Source: Segetibacter aerophilus (GTDB lineage: Bacteria > Bacteroidota > Bacteroidia > Chitinophagales > Chitinophagaceae). Taken from it: DNA of 64,000 nt. The position numbers were made by a program, and so were the translations under genes. Numbering within the stretch: the stretch's first letter is position 1; every line of letters starts with the position of its first letter. Below are positions 27,473-35,081 of this stretch, in pieces. The stretch covers positions 24,069-88,068 of the forward strand of contig NZ_BJYT01000018.1 of NCBI RefSeq assembly GCF_007991655.1, read 5' to 3'. The notes beneath the pieces were generated by a model. That model did not search any database. It worked only from the letters and a program-made list of their open reading frames with translations, and was not told where the DNA came from.

Positions 27473-27990
27473 ATGGCAAAAGCAATCGTGCAGCAAACAT
27501 TTGAAGTAACGGATAAGATCTACTCTATAAGAGGACAAAAGGTAATGCTCGATTTCGATCTCGCTGTACTGTACAACGTACAAACACGGCATTGAAGCAA
27601 GCGGTGAGGCGAAACAAAGACAGGTTTCCCGTTGACTTTAAATTTGACTTAACCCCTGTTGAAATTGATTACCTGGTATCACAAAATGTGATACCCTCGA
27701 AAGGCAGGCTTGGTGGTGCAGTGCCATTTGCATTTACAGAGCAGGGTCTATCGATGTTATCTAGTGTATTAAAAAGCAAGGAGGCGTTGCACGTAAATAT
27801 CTCCATTATGCGGGCTTTCGTGCAAATGAGACAGCTACTCGACAATAACAAAGAATTGAAGAAGCAGCTTTCAGCTTTGGAGGATAAGTATGACGAGCAA
27901 TTCAAAGTGGTGTTCGATGCCATCCGCAACCTCATTCATCAAAAAACAAAACCAAGACAGCGAATAGGGTTTAAGAAAGACTTCTTATGA
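27473..27990 (+). pseudogene. ORF6N-domain protein, frameshifted
   Basis: The first part, from ATG 27473, reads IYSIRGQKVMLDFDLAVLYNVQT, the start of an ORF6N domain, then hits a stop after RH near 27595. The expected continuation (ALKQAVRRNKDRFPVDF) is in another frame, as if one base were lost around 27586-27590. The remainder to 27990 has FAFTEQGLSMLSSVL and a helical tail ending QRIGFKKDF, typical of full-length ORF6N proteins of Bacteroidota. ORF6N is a phage-related DNA-binding domain. The gene is probably inactive unless the single-base difference is a sequencing error or is corrected by slippage. Confidence 0.8.
27675..27695. repeat. Internal copy of the ORF6N palindrome
   Basis: GGTATCACA and TGTGATACC around AAA repeat the centre of the upstream palindrome at 27439, here inside coding sequence (codons for VSQNVIP). 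Exact identity of a palindrome between promoter and coding region is unlikely by chance. Confidence 0.75.
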
Positions 27991-28029
27991 TTTTAGTTGT
28001 AAACCACTTCGCTTTCACTTTCCTTCAAT

Positions 28030-28037
28030 TACTTTTG
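28030..28037 (+). promoter_or_regulatory. Candidate -7 element for paiB-like gene
   Basis: TACTTTTG matches the Bacteroidota -7 consensus TANNTTTG and lies only 4 bases before the ATG at 28042. Transcription would start at or next to the start codon, giving a leaderless mRNA. No clear -33 TTG at the usual distance was seen. Confidence 0.35.
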
Positions 28038-28041
28038 TCCC

Positions 28042-28665
28042 ATGTACAACATCCCTTACTACAAGGCAGAAGATGAGAAGGAGGTGATTGATTTCATGCG
28101 GCATCATCCGTTCATTGTACTTACTGGCGTCAACGCAAATCATCATCCTGTTGCTACACATATTCCCGTATTAATAGAGGAACGAGAAGAAAAGATTTTT
28201 CTCCTTGCACATGTTGTAAGGCAGTCAGATCATCATAAAGCCTTTGTACAAAACCCTCAAGTGCTCGCTATTTTTTCAGGTCCACATGCTTATGTAAGTG
28301 CCAGTTGGTATACAAATCAACAGCAGGCCAGTACATGGAATTACCAGGCAGTGCATGCAAAAGGCCAGCTGAAATTTCTGAATGACGAAGGCTTATTAAA
28401 CATCTTACACCGACTCACCGAGCAGTTCGAAAACAATGCTGCCTCTCCGTCCCTGGTTGAGAATCTTGAAGGCGAGTATGTTCGTCGACTAACAAAAGCA
28501 ATCGTAGGATTTGAGATTGAAGTAACTGAAATAGCCCACATTTTTAAGCTAAGTCAAAACAGGGATAAGGAGAGTTATAACAATATTATTCAACACCTAA
28601 AAGATGGTGACAGCGAGGCAAAACTGGTCGCATCTATAATGGAAAAACGGGGAAACGATGACTAG
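28042..28665 (+). CDS. PaiB-family FMN-binding protein
   Basis: The 207-residue protein matches the PaiB/FMN-binding split-barrel family. Motifs include MYNIPYYKAEDEKEVIDFM at the start, ATHIPVLIE, HVVRQSDHHKAF and the conserved AYVSASWYTN and TWNYQAVHAKG blocks. PaiB was described in Bacillus as a negative regulator of sporulation and degradative genes; in Bacteroidota it is more likely an uncharacterised flavin-binding protein. Its stop overlaps the next gene's start by 8 bases (ATGACTAG), indicating translational coupling with the glycerophosphodiesterase. Confidence 0.9.
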   Translation: MYNIPYYKAEDEKEVIDFMRHHPFIVLTGVNANHHPVATHIPVLIEEREEKIFLLAHVVRQSDHHKAFVQNPQVLAIFSGPHAYVSASWYTNQQQASTWNYQAVHAKGQLKFLNDEGLLNILHRLTEQFENNAASPSLVENLEGEYVRRLTKAIVGFEIEVTEIAHIFKLSQNRDKESYNNIIQHLKDGDSEAKLVASIMEKRGNDD

Positions 28666-29539
28666 GTTGACATATCTCTGCTGCATATTATTACTGTCTT
28701 GTGTGGCAACAAGAAAAAATATAAAGCCTATGACTTTTGATTGGCAGGCACACCGCGGCGGCCGCGGTATCTTTCCTGAAAATACAATTCCTGCCATGCT
28801 TCATGCGGTAGATCTTGGCGTAACCACTTTGGAGATGGATGCGATGATAACGAAAGACAAGCAGGTAATTGTGAGTCATGATCCTTACTTTAATCCCGCC
28901 ATTACTACCAAGCCCGACGGGAGTTATCTTACCGCGGGCGAGGAGAAACAGCTGGTGCTTTATCAAATGACTTACGATGAAATAAGCAGGTTTGATGTAG
29001 GCATGAAAGTTCATCCCCAGTTCCCACAGCAGAAAAAATTAAAAGCTGTAAAGCCTCGTCTGGCTGATCTAATTGATAGTGTGGAAACGTACACAAAAGC
29101 CAGAAATCTTCCTGCTAAATTCTATAATATCGAAACGAAATCTAAAGCTACTACCGACAACCTTCATCATCCCCCACCCGCTGAATTTGTCGAACTACTG
29201 GTGCAAGTGATTAAAGCGAAACATATAGAATCAAGAACTATCATTCAATCTTTTGACGTTCGCACCATTCAATACCTTCATCAGAAATACCGTTCAATTA
29301 AAACAGCTTACCTGGTGGAGGGTACTGGTACTTTACAAGATCGGCTTTCTAAATTAGGATTTACTCCTACCATCTATAGTCCCGAATTTCACCTGGTCGA
29401 CCAGCAGTTAATTGCTGATTGTAAAAAACTGGGTATGCAGATTATTCCATGGACTGTAAACGATGTATCGAAAATGAAGCAATTAAAGGAATGGGGCGTC
29501 GATGGAATTATTACTGATTTCCCAAATCTTGCATTTTAA
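28658..29539 (+). CDS. Glycerophosphodiester phosphodiesterase lipoprotein
   Basis: The 293-residue protein has a short lipoprotein signal (lipobox LLLSC, Cys at about 15). A GDPD TIM barrel follows: AHRGGRGIFPENTIPA, EMDAMITKDKQVIVSHDP and a C-terminal PWTVND and DGIITDFP. It should hydrolyse glycerophosphodiesters to sn-glycerol-3-phosphate and an alcohol in the periplasm. The catalytic His of HRG, the metal-binding Glu and Asp (EMDAM) and the His of SHDP are all present. The gene is overlapped by paiB upstream and followed 10 bases later by pyrF. Confidence 0.92.
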   Translation: MTRLTYLCCILLLSCVATRKNIKPMTFDWQAHRGGRGIFPENTIPAMLHAVDLGVTTLEMDAMITKDKQVIVSHDPYFNPAITTKPDGSYLTAGEEKQLVLYQMTYDEISRFDVGMKVHPQFPQQKKLKAVKPRLADLIDSVETYTKARNLPAKFYNIETKSKATTDNLHHPPPAEFVELLVQVIKAKHIESRTIIQSFDVRTIQYLHQKYRSIKTAYLVEGTGTLQDRLSKLGFTPTIYSPEFHLVDQQLIADCKKLGMQIIPWTVNDVSKMKQLKEWGVDGIITDFPNLAF

Positions 29540-29549
29540 ACGATAAAGT

Positions 29550-30422
29550 ATGAACAGGCAGGAATTGATACAACAGGTTAAAGGCAAGAAAAACTATTTG
29601 TGCATAGGTCTCGATACTGATATAAATAAGTTGCCAAAACATCTGCACGCCAGTGAGCAAGCAGTGTTTGAGTTTAACAAAGCAATTATTGATGCTACAA
29701 AAGACTTTTGCGTTAGCTATAAAATCAACACTGCGTTTTATGAGGCAATGGGCATAAAAGGCTGGGAAGCATTGGAACAAACTGTTGACTACATACCTGC
29801 AACTCATTTTAAAATTGCAGATGCGAAACGTGGCGATATAGGAAACACCTCAGCTCAGTATGCAAAAACGTTTTTTGAAGTGTACAATTTTGACGCTGTT
29901 ACCGTCGCGCCATACATGGGGGAGGATAGCGTTCGCCCATTTCTCGAGTATGAAAACAAATGGACGATCGTGCTTGGCCTTACTTCTAACAAGGGCAGTG
30001 AAGACTTTCAGCAATTGGTAGTTCGTACAGAAAGCGAAGAGTTTTTATCTGAATTAACACCCGGACACCATCACAAACAACAGTATCTGTATGAAAAAGT
30101 AATGCAGCAAATGGCTGGATGGGGAACGCCTGAAAACTTAATGTTTGTTGTCGGCGCCACCAAAGCAGAGCAACTGCAGCAGATTAGAAAAGCCTATCCT
30201 GAACATTTCTTTCTGGTGCCCGGTGTTGGTTCGCAAGGTGGAAGTCTTGCAGAAGTATCCCGCGCAGCATTACATGCTGATGGAGGTCTTTTAGTTAATG
30301 TGAGCCGTGCAATTATTTATGCAGGCACCGGTGAACGTTTTGCAGAAGATGCAAAGACCATAGCGGAGCAATACCACGATGAAATGAATAGTTTGTTCGA
30401 GGAAGCATCGCTTGCATCTTAG
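29550..30422 (+). CDS. pyrF: Orotidine-5'-phosphate decarboxylase (long type)
   Basis: The 290-residue enzyme decarboxylates OMP to UMP in pyrimidine synthesis. It is the long type 2 form, with NYLCIGLDTD at the N-terminus and the catalytic DAKRGDIGNTS (Lys and Asp charge network) near residue 92. Later PGVGSQGG and NVSRAIIYAG form the phosphate-binding region. It lies 10 bases after the glycerophosphodiesterase and is likely co-transcribed. Kynureninase ends 19 bases beyond it on the opposite strand. Confidence 0.96.
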   Translation: MNRQELIQQVKGKKNYLCIGLDTDINKLPKHLHASEQAVFEFNKAIIDATKDFCVSYKINTAFYEAMGIKGWEALEQTVDYIPATHFKIADAKRGDIGNTSAQYAKTFFEVYNFDAVTVAPYMGEDSVRPFLEYENKWTIVLGLTSNKGSEDFQQLVVRTESEEFLSELTPGHHHKQQYLYEKVMQQMAGWGTPENLMFVVGATKAEQLQQIRKAYPEHFFLVPGVGSQGGSLAEVSRAALHADGGLLVNVSRAIIYAGTGERFAEDAKTIAEQYHDEMNSLFEEASLAS

Positions 30423-30440
30423 TTCAAAGCTTTACAGGTT

Positions 30441-31700
30441 CTAATCAAAGTTTTTCAGAATTTCATAAAACCTGTACACGTCCTGGTACGAGCAATAAAG
30501 AGGGGCTGGTGCAACCCTTACAACTCCGGGTTCACGATAGTCTACTACAATTCCACTATCAATCATTTTCTCGTGAATCTCCTTCCCCTTTTCTTTGAAG
30601 TATAGTGACAATTGTGCCCCGCGACTTTCCGCATTAGCGGGCGTTATGATTTCAAAATCCAAATGCTGCAGCTGCTGTAACAGGAACTCGAGGTACGCCG
30701 TTAAATCTTTGCTTTTTGCTTTGATGTTTTCAAAACCTGCTTCTTCAAACATGTCAAGCGAAGCTTTTAAAGAAGCCATGTTTAAGATTTGCGCTGTGCT
30801 GATGTTCCAACCGCTGGCGTTTGGCTTGGCGACAAAACCTTTCTTCATTTTAAACCTTGCCTGCTCATCATTTCCCCACCAGCCTGCAAAGCGCGGGGTA
30901 GACGGATCGGTTGCATACCTTTCATGAACATACAATCCACCAACAGCGCCCGGTCCCCCGTTAAGGTATTTATAAGAACACCAGACGGCAAAATCTACAT
31001 TCCAGTTATGCAAGTCAAGGTGAACGTTGCCCGAGGCGTGAGCAAGATCAAAACCTGCAATGGCGCCCACTTTTTGAGTAGCTTCTGTAATGGATTGAAT
31101 ATCGAATAATTGGCCCGAGTAATAGTTTATTCCACCTAACATCACCATTGCAACGCTCGCTCCATTGGTTTCAATCGCCGAAATAATGTCTTCATGACGA
31201 AGTGTCTTTTCTCCTTCTCTCGGCGCAATTTCAATCACTGCTTCCTCGGGGTTGAAACCATGATGCTTCACCTGTGTCTCTACCGCATATTGGTCAGATG
31301 GAAAGGCGCCGGCTTCCATGATGATCTTATACCTCGTTTCTGTAGGACGATAAAAGGTTAGCATCAACAGGTGAAGATTAACGGTAAGGCTGTTCATTAC
31401 TGTTACTTCCTCTTCCTTACACCCAACTATTTTTGACAGTGATTTTTTGAAGTATTCCTGGTAATACATCCAGGGGTTTTTTGCATTTAAAAAACCGGCT
31501 ATGCCGAGGTTTTTCCAATCATCTAGTTCTTGCTGAACCGATGCCTGCACCTTCTTTGATTGCAATCCCAAGGAATTGCCGCAGAAATAAATCGTGTCCC
31601 TGTCATCTATTTGCGGGAAGTAAAATTGTTGTTTATATATTCCTAGTTTGTCTTCATTATCCTTCTGTTGGGCGAACTGCAACGACGCTTCAAAATTCAT
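30441..31700 (-). CDS. kynU: Kynureninase
   Basis: The 419-residue PLP enzyme cleaves kynurenine or 3-hydroxykynurenine to alanine plus (hydroxy)anthranilate. It carries FCGNSLGLQ near the N-terminus, GFDLAHASGNV, and the PLP lysine in VWCSYKYLNGGPGAVGG. Length and motifs fit bacterial KynU throughout. Other kynurenine-pathway genes are not in the window. The glutaryl-CoA dehydrogenase gene at 32596 belongs to a pathway that meets tryptophan and lysine breakdown, but the two are on opposite strands. Confidence 0.95.
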   Translation of the reverse strand: MNFEASLQFAQQKDNEDKLGIYKQQFYFPQIDDRDTIYFCGNSLGLQSKKVQASVQQELDDWKNLGIAGFLNAKNPWMYYQEYFKKSLSKIVGCKEEEVTVMNSLTVNLHLLMLTFYRPTETRYKIIMEAGAFPSDQYAVETQVKHHGFNPEEAVIEIAPREGEKTLRHEDIISAIETNGASVAMVMLGGINYYSGQLFDIQSITEATQKVGAIAGFDLAHASGNVHLDLHNWNVDFAVWCSYKYLNGGPGAVGGLYVHERYATDPSTPRFAGWWGNDEQARFKMKKGFVAKPNASGWNISTAQILNMASLKASLDMFEEAGFENIKAKSKDLTAYLEFLLQQLQHLDFEIITPANAESRGAQLSLYFKEKGKEIHEKMIDSGIVVDYREPGVVRVAPAPLYCSYQDVYRFYEILKNFD

Positions 31701-31826
31701 TCAATATATTTTAGCTGCTTTAAACAAGAAAATTACAACATTTGTTGTTTGCCAAATTACCTGTTGTTTTCATTTATACTAAGATGAAAATTTTTTTTAA
31801 ATCGAGATTTATAGTAAGTAAAAGTT

Positions 31827-32450
31827 ATGGGTAGCACACAAATCTTACATGACCTCCAGCGGCTCAAATCGCTAGCAGACATTGGTCTTTTATACAGTAA
31901 AGATGAGTACGATAAAGAGCGATACCTCGAGCTTCAACAAATTGGCTGGAGCCTTCTAAGCCAGTTTAGTAACACAAGTTTCGAAGAAGTAAAGGCTATC
32001 CTTCCTCCTGCAAAAGATTATCCTACTGCCAAAGTTGATATCAGAGGTTTGATGATTTCTGAGAATAAAAAGGTGTTATTGGTAAAAGAAAGCATGGATG
32101 GCAAATGGTCGCTTCCGGGTGGATGGGGTGACATAGGTTATAGTCCAAAGGAGACAATTGTAAAAGAGTTTAAAGAAGAGACCGGGCTGGATGTTATACC
32201 CGAACGGCTTTTGGCGGTGTTTGATAAGAAGATGCACGCGCATCCACCGCAGGCTTTTTATGTGTACAAAATGGTCTTTCTCTGCAAGCCTAAGACGATA
32301 GATATAAGCAAAGGTTTTGATGTTTTAGACGTACAATATTTTCCAATGGATAGTTTGCCCGAACTGTCGCAGGATAGAATTTTGGAGAGTCAAATTAAGC
32401 TCCTAGCTACTAAGGTTTTCGAGAATGACCATGAAGTATACGTGGACTAG
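31827..32450 (+). CDS. Nudix hydrolase with N-terminal helical domain
   Basis: The 207-residue protein has a helical N-terminal domain (1-65, Nudix_N-like) followed by a Nudix domain. The Nudix box runs from GWGDIGYSPKETI through KEFKEETGL, with lysine in place of the usual arginine before the Glu-x-x-Glu-Glu core, a tolerated change. Close relatives are annotated as ADP-ribose or nucleoside-diphosphate-sugar pyrophosphatases. Substrate cannot be fixed from sequence. Divergent from kynU across a 126-base gap. Confidence 0.9.
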   Translation: MGSTQILHDLQRLKSLADIGLLYSKDEYDKERYLELQQIGWSLLSQFSNTSFEEVKAILPPAKDYPTAKVDIRGLMISENKKVLLVKESMDGKWSLPGGWGDIGYSPKETIVKEFKEETGLDVIPERLLAVFDKKMHAHPPQAFYVYKMVFLCKPKTIDISKGFDVLDVQYFPMDSLPELSQDRILESQIKLLATKVFENDHEVYVD

Positions 32451-32526
32451 GAGAATATAAGAGCGAAGCGTTACTTTGATAACTTTGAACCTTTTAAGGC
32501 GAGTTTTGCTGAATAGAGAAAAATAG

Positions 32527-32546
32527 GTACAAGTGTGCGACGCAAG
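32527..32546 (-). repeat. Dispersed 20-mer, copy C
   Basis: The minus strand reads CTTGCGTCGCACACTTGTAC, two bases from consensus. On that strand, 10 bases downstream, is CTATTCAGC (side box), and AGGCATTC lies just upstream. It sits 50 bases before the acyl-CoA dehydrogenase start. Confidence 0.8.
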
Positions 32547-32595
32547 AATGCCTACTAAAATTTATTCAGCCGGTACAAAAAATAAATGATTTACA

Positions 32596-33780
32596 ATGGC
32601 AGCTAAGACAGATTTGTTCCAATCACCTGATTATTATTTGCTCGATGAGCTATTAACCGAAGAGCAGAGAATGGTGCGCGAAAGCATTCGCAACTACGTG
32701 AAAAAAGAGATCTCGCCCATTATAGAAGAGTATGCGCAGAGGGCAGAATTTCCGAGGCAAATTGTACAGCAACTGGGAGATATCGGGTGCTTTGGACCAA
32801 CTATACCAACCCAGTATGGTGGAGGTGGAATGGACTATATCAGCTACGGGTTGATGATGCAGGAACTTGAAAGGGGAGACAGCGGCGTAAGGTCGACGGC
32901 ATCGGTGCAAGGCTCACTTGTGATGTTTCCTATTTATGCCTACGGAAGCGAAGAACAGCGGCAGAAATATTTACCAAAACTTGCGAGCGGAGAATGGTTG
33001 GGTTGCTTTGGTTTAACTGAGCCCGATCATGGTAGCAACCCGGCGGGTATGGTAACAACTATAAAAGATGCAGGCGATCATTTGGTTTTGAACGGAGCAA
33101 AAATGTGGATCAGCAATGCGCCATTTGCGCAGGTCGCTGTGGTCTGGGCAAAAAATGAAGCGGGGGAAATACAGGGCTTAATAGTTGAGCGGGGCATGGA
33201 AGGTTTTACGACCCCAACAACCCATGGCAAGTGGAGCCTTCGAGCAAGCGCAACTGGTGAACTGGTTTTTGACCATGTAAAAGTTCCAAAAGAAAACATT
33301 TTTCCTACAATAAAAGGTTTAAAGGGCCCACTGGGATGTCTGAGCAAGGCACGCTACGGAATTGCCTGGGGTGCTTTGGGCGCTGCCATGGATTGTTATG
33401 ATACAGCCCTCCGGTACAGCAAAGAACGCGTGCAGTTCGACCGGCGCATTGGCGGTTTCCAGTTACAGCAAAAGAAGCTTGCGGAGATGATCACCGAAAT
33501 AACAAAAGCTCAATTGCTGGTTTGGAGATTGGGTGTATTGATGAATGAAGGCCGCGCTACACCTGCGCAAATCTCTATGGCAAAAAGAAATAGCTGCGAA
33601 ATTGCAGCGAATATTGCGCGGGATGCACGTCAACTTTTAGGCGGAATGGGAATAACAGGCGAATACAGTATCATGCGTCATATGATGAACCTTGAAAGTG
33701 TAATTACTTACGAAGGCACTCACGACATCCACCTTCTCATCACCGGCATGGACGTAACGGGGCTCAACGCTTTTAAATAA
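32596..33780 (+). CDS. Glutaryl-CoA dehydrogenase-like acyl-CoA dehydrogenase
   Basis: The 394-residue flavoenzyme oxidises and decarboxylates glutaryl-CoA to crotonyl-CoA in lysine and tryptophan catabolism. Acyl-CoA dehydrogenase motifs are FGLTEPDHGSNPAGM (FAD and substrate loop) and RDARQLLGGMGITGEY. The catalytic glutamate is in VITYEGTHDIHLLI, and the ending TGMDVTGLNAF is typical of the glutaryl-CoA branch. It is preceded by a dispersed-repeat copy and stands alone on the plus strand. Confidence 0.92.
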   Translation: MAAKTDLFQSPDYYLLDELLTEEQRMVRESIRNYVKKEISPIIEEYAQRAEFPRQIVQQLGDIGCFGPTIPTQYGGGGMDYISYGLMMQELERGDSGVRSTASVQGSLVMFPIYAYGSEEQRQKYLPKLASGEWLGCFGLTEPDHGSNPAGMVTTIKDAGDHLVLNGAKMWISNAPFAQVAVVWAKNEAGEIQGLIVERGMEGFTTPTTHGKWSLRASATGELVFDHVKVPKENIFPTIKGLKGPLGCLSKARYGIAWGALGAAMDCYDTALRYSKERVQFDRRIGGFQLQQKKLAEMITEITKAQLLVWRLGVLMNEGRATPAQISMAKRNSCEIAANIARDARQLLGGMGITGEYSIMRHMMNLESVITYEGTHDIHLLITGMDVTGLNAFK

Positions 33781-33988
33781 GAAGCGGTTTGAATAGTTAA
33801 GGAAAATAAAAATTCCCCTTCTTTTAGTTGTATTTAATTGTCATTTCACCTCGATAGTGTTGCTTTATCAAAAAAAAGAGCGGTTTGCCTGCAAGCCATT
33901 TAACTAATCCTTAAAAAAAATACGCAGCGGGCAAAACAACCTTTTAAGTTTGAATGTGTCTATTGATGCAAAATGTATAACCCCTAAC

Positions 33989-34570
33989 ATGATGACCACC
34001 ACAACTGCAAAAAAACCTGCTAAAGCAATCACCAAAGATTCTACTGCTGACACAAAAGTTGGAACAAAAATTTTTCTTATAGGTATGATGGGCGCCGGAA
34101 AATCGTTCTGGGCAGAAAAGCTCAAGAAAAGGTTTAAAGTGCCAGCTTACGATCTCGACTCGCTGGTTGAGATGATGGAAGAAAAATCTATAAAGGAAAT
34201 TTTCGAAGAAGACGGCGAAGAATATTTCAGGAAGGCGGAAGCGAAAATGCTTCGTTTGTTCTCTGAAAAAAAGCAATTCATTGTTTCCTGTGGTGGCGGC
34301 ACTGCTTGCTACAACGACAACATGAAGTGGATGAATAAGCACGGAATTACAATCTGGATTGACGAACCTGTAGAAGTTTTGAGTGAGCGTTTATCAAAAG
34401 AGAAATCACACCGTCCGCTCATCAAAGATTTAGATGATGAGGCGCTTAATAATTTTCTGTCATCAAAACTTGAAGAGCGCGCTACGTTCTACGATCAATC
34501 CGCCTACCGCTTAAGTGGTGATAAACTCTCAGAAACTGCTTTCTCAAAAATACTTGCCGGGCATGCATAA
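33989..34570 (+). CDS. aroK: Shikimate kinase
   Basis: This enzyme phosphorylates shikimate in aromatic amino-acid synthesis. The start is placed at the first of two adjacent ATGs (33989), giving 193 residues. A TTG at 33950 would add 13 unlikely residues. The Walker A is GMMGAGKS, followed by the shikimate-binding YDLDSLVE and the SCGGGTAC block; HRPLI in the lid region is also conserved. An N-terminal extension of about 28 residues rich in Thr/Lys precedes the domain and is not typical. It overlaps the DUF423 gene by 8 bases. Confidence 0.92.
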   Translation: MMTTTTAKKPAKAITKDSTADTKVGTKIFLIGMMGAGKSFWAEKLKKRFKVPAYDLDSLVEMMEEKSIKEIFEEDGEEYFRKAEAKMLRLFSEKKQFIVSCGGGTACYNDNMKWMNKHGITIWIDEPVEVLSERLSKEKSHRPLIKDLDDEALNNFLSSKLEERATFYDQSAYRLSGDKLSETAFSKILAGHA

Positions 34571-34958
34571 ACCCTTCCTGCAGATTGCGGCTTTGCTTGG
34601 CGCCGTCTCTGTTGCCTTCGGGGCTTTCGGCGCGCACGCACTCAAAAAAATGGCATCTGATGTTACGGTAAATATTTTTGAAACGGGTGTTCGCTACCAG
34701 TTCTACCACGTGTTTGCGCTAGCCTTGGTCGGTGTTCTTTACCGCGATTTTTCAAACAAGTGGTTGCTGTGGTCTGGCAATCTTTTCATGATTGGCATGC
34801 TGCTGTTTTGCGGTTCTTTGTACCTGCTCACTTACTTTAAAGCTACTGCAAAACCTAATTTTGATTGGGTAGGTGCAATTACTCCGTTAGGCGGAGTTGC
34901 TTTTATTGCGGGATGGATTTGCCTGTTTATAGGTTTGTATCGCTCAACTGCTGCATAG
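34563..34958 (+). CDS. DUF423 membrane protein
   Basis: The 131-residue protein has four transmembrane helices. The DUF423 hallmark AALLGAVSVAFGAFGAHALK is at the N-terminus and TPLGGVAFIAGW at the C-terminal end. The ATG at 34563 (ATGCATAA overlap with aroK) gives the normal family length; an upstream in-frame start at 34515 would be inside aroK and is rejected. Family function is unknown. It is coupled to aroK by overlap and convergent with the GT-C-like gene after copy D of the dispersed repeat. Confidence 0.9.
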   Translation: MHKPFLQIAALLGAVSVAFGAFGAHALKKMASDVTVNIFETGVRYQFYHVFALALVGVLYRDFSNKWLLWSGNLFMIGMLLFCGSLYLLTYFKATAKPNFDWVGAITPLGGVAFIAGWICLFIGLYRSTAA

Positions 34959-35016
34959 TTTTCAAAGACGTAGGAGGAATTTTTTGAAACAATCTTTAGG
35001 TCTTTCTTCTTCAGTC

Positions 35017-35036
35017 GTTGCGTCGCACTCTTGTAC
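35017..35036 (+). repeat. Dispersed 20-mer, copy D
   Basis: Exact consensus GTTGCGTCGCACTCTTGTAC in the convergent gap between DUF423 and the GT-C-like gene. The downstream side box TTTATTCAGCCC follows 9 bases later. Confidence 0.85.
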
Positions 35037-35081
35037 TAATGATGTTTATTCAGCCCATTTTGTAAAACAGGCAAATCGTCT

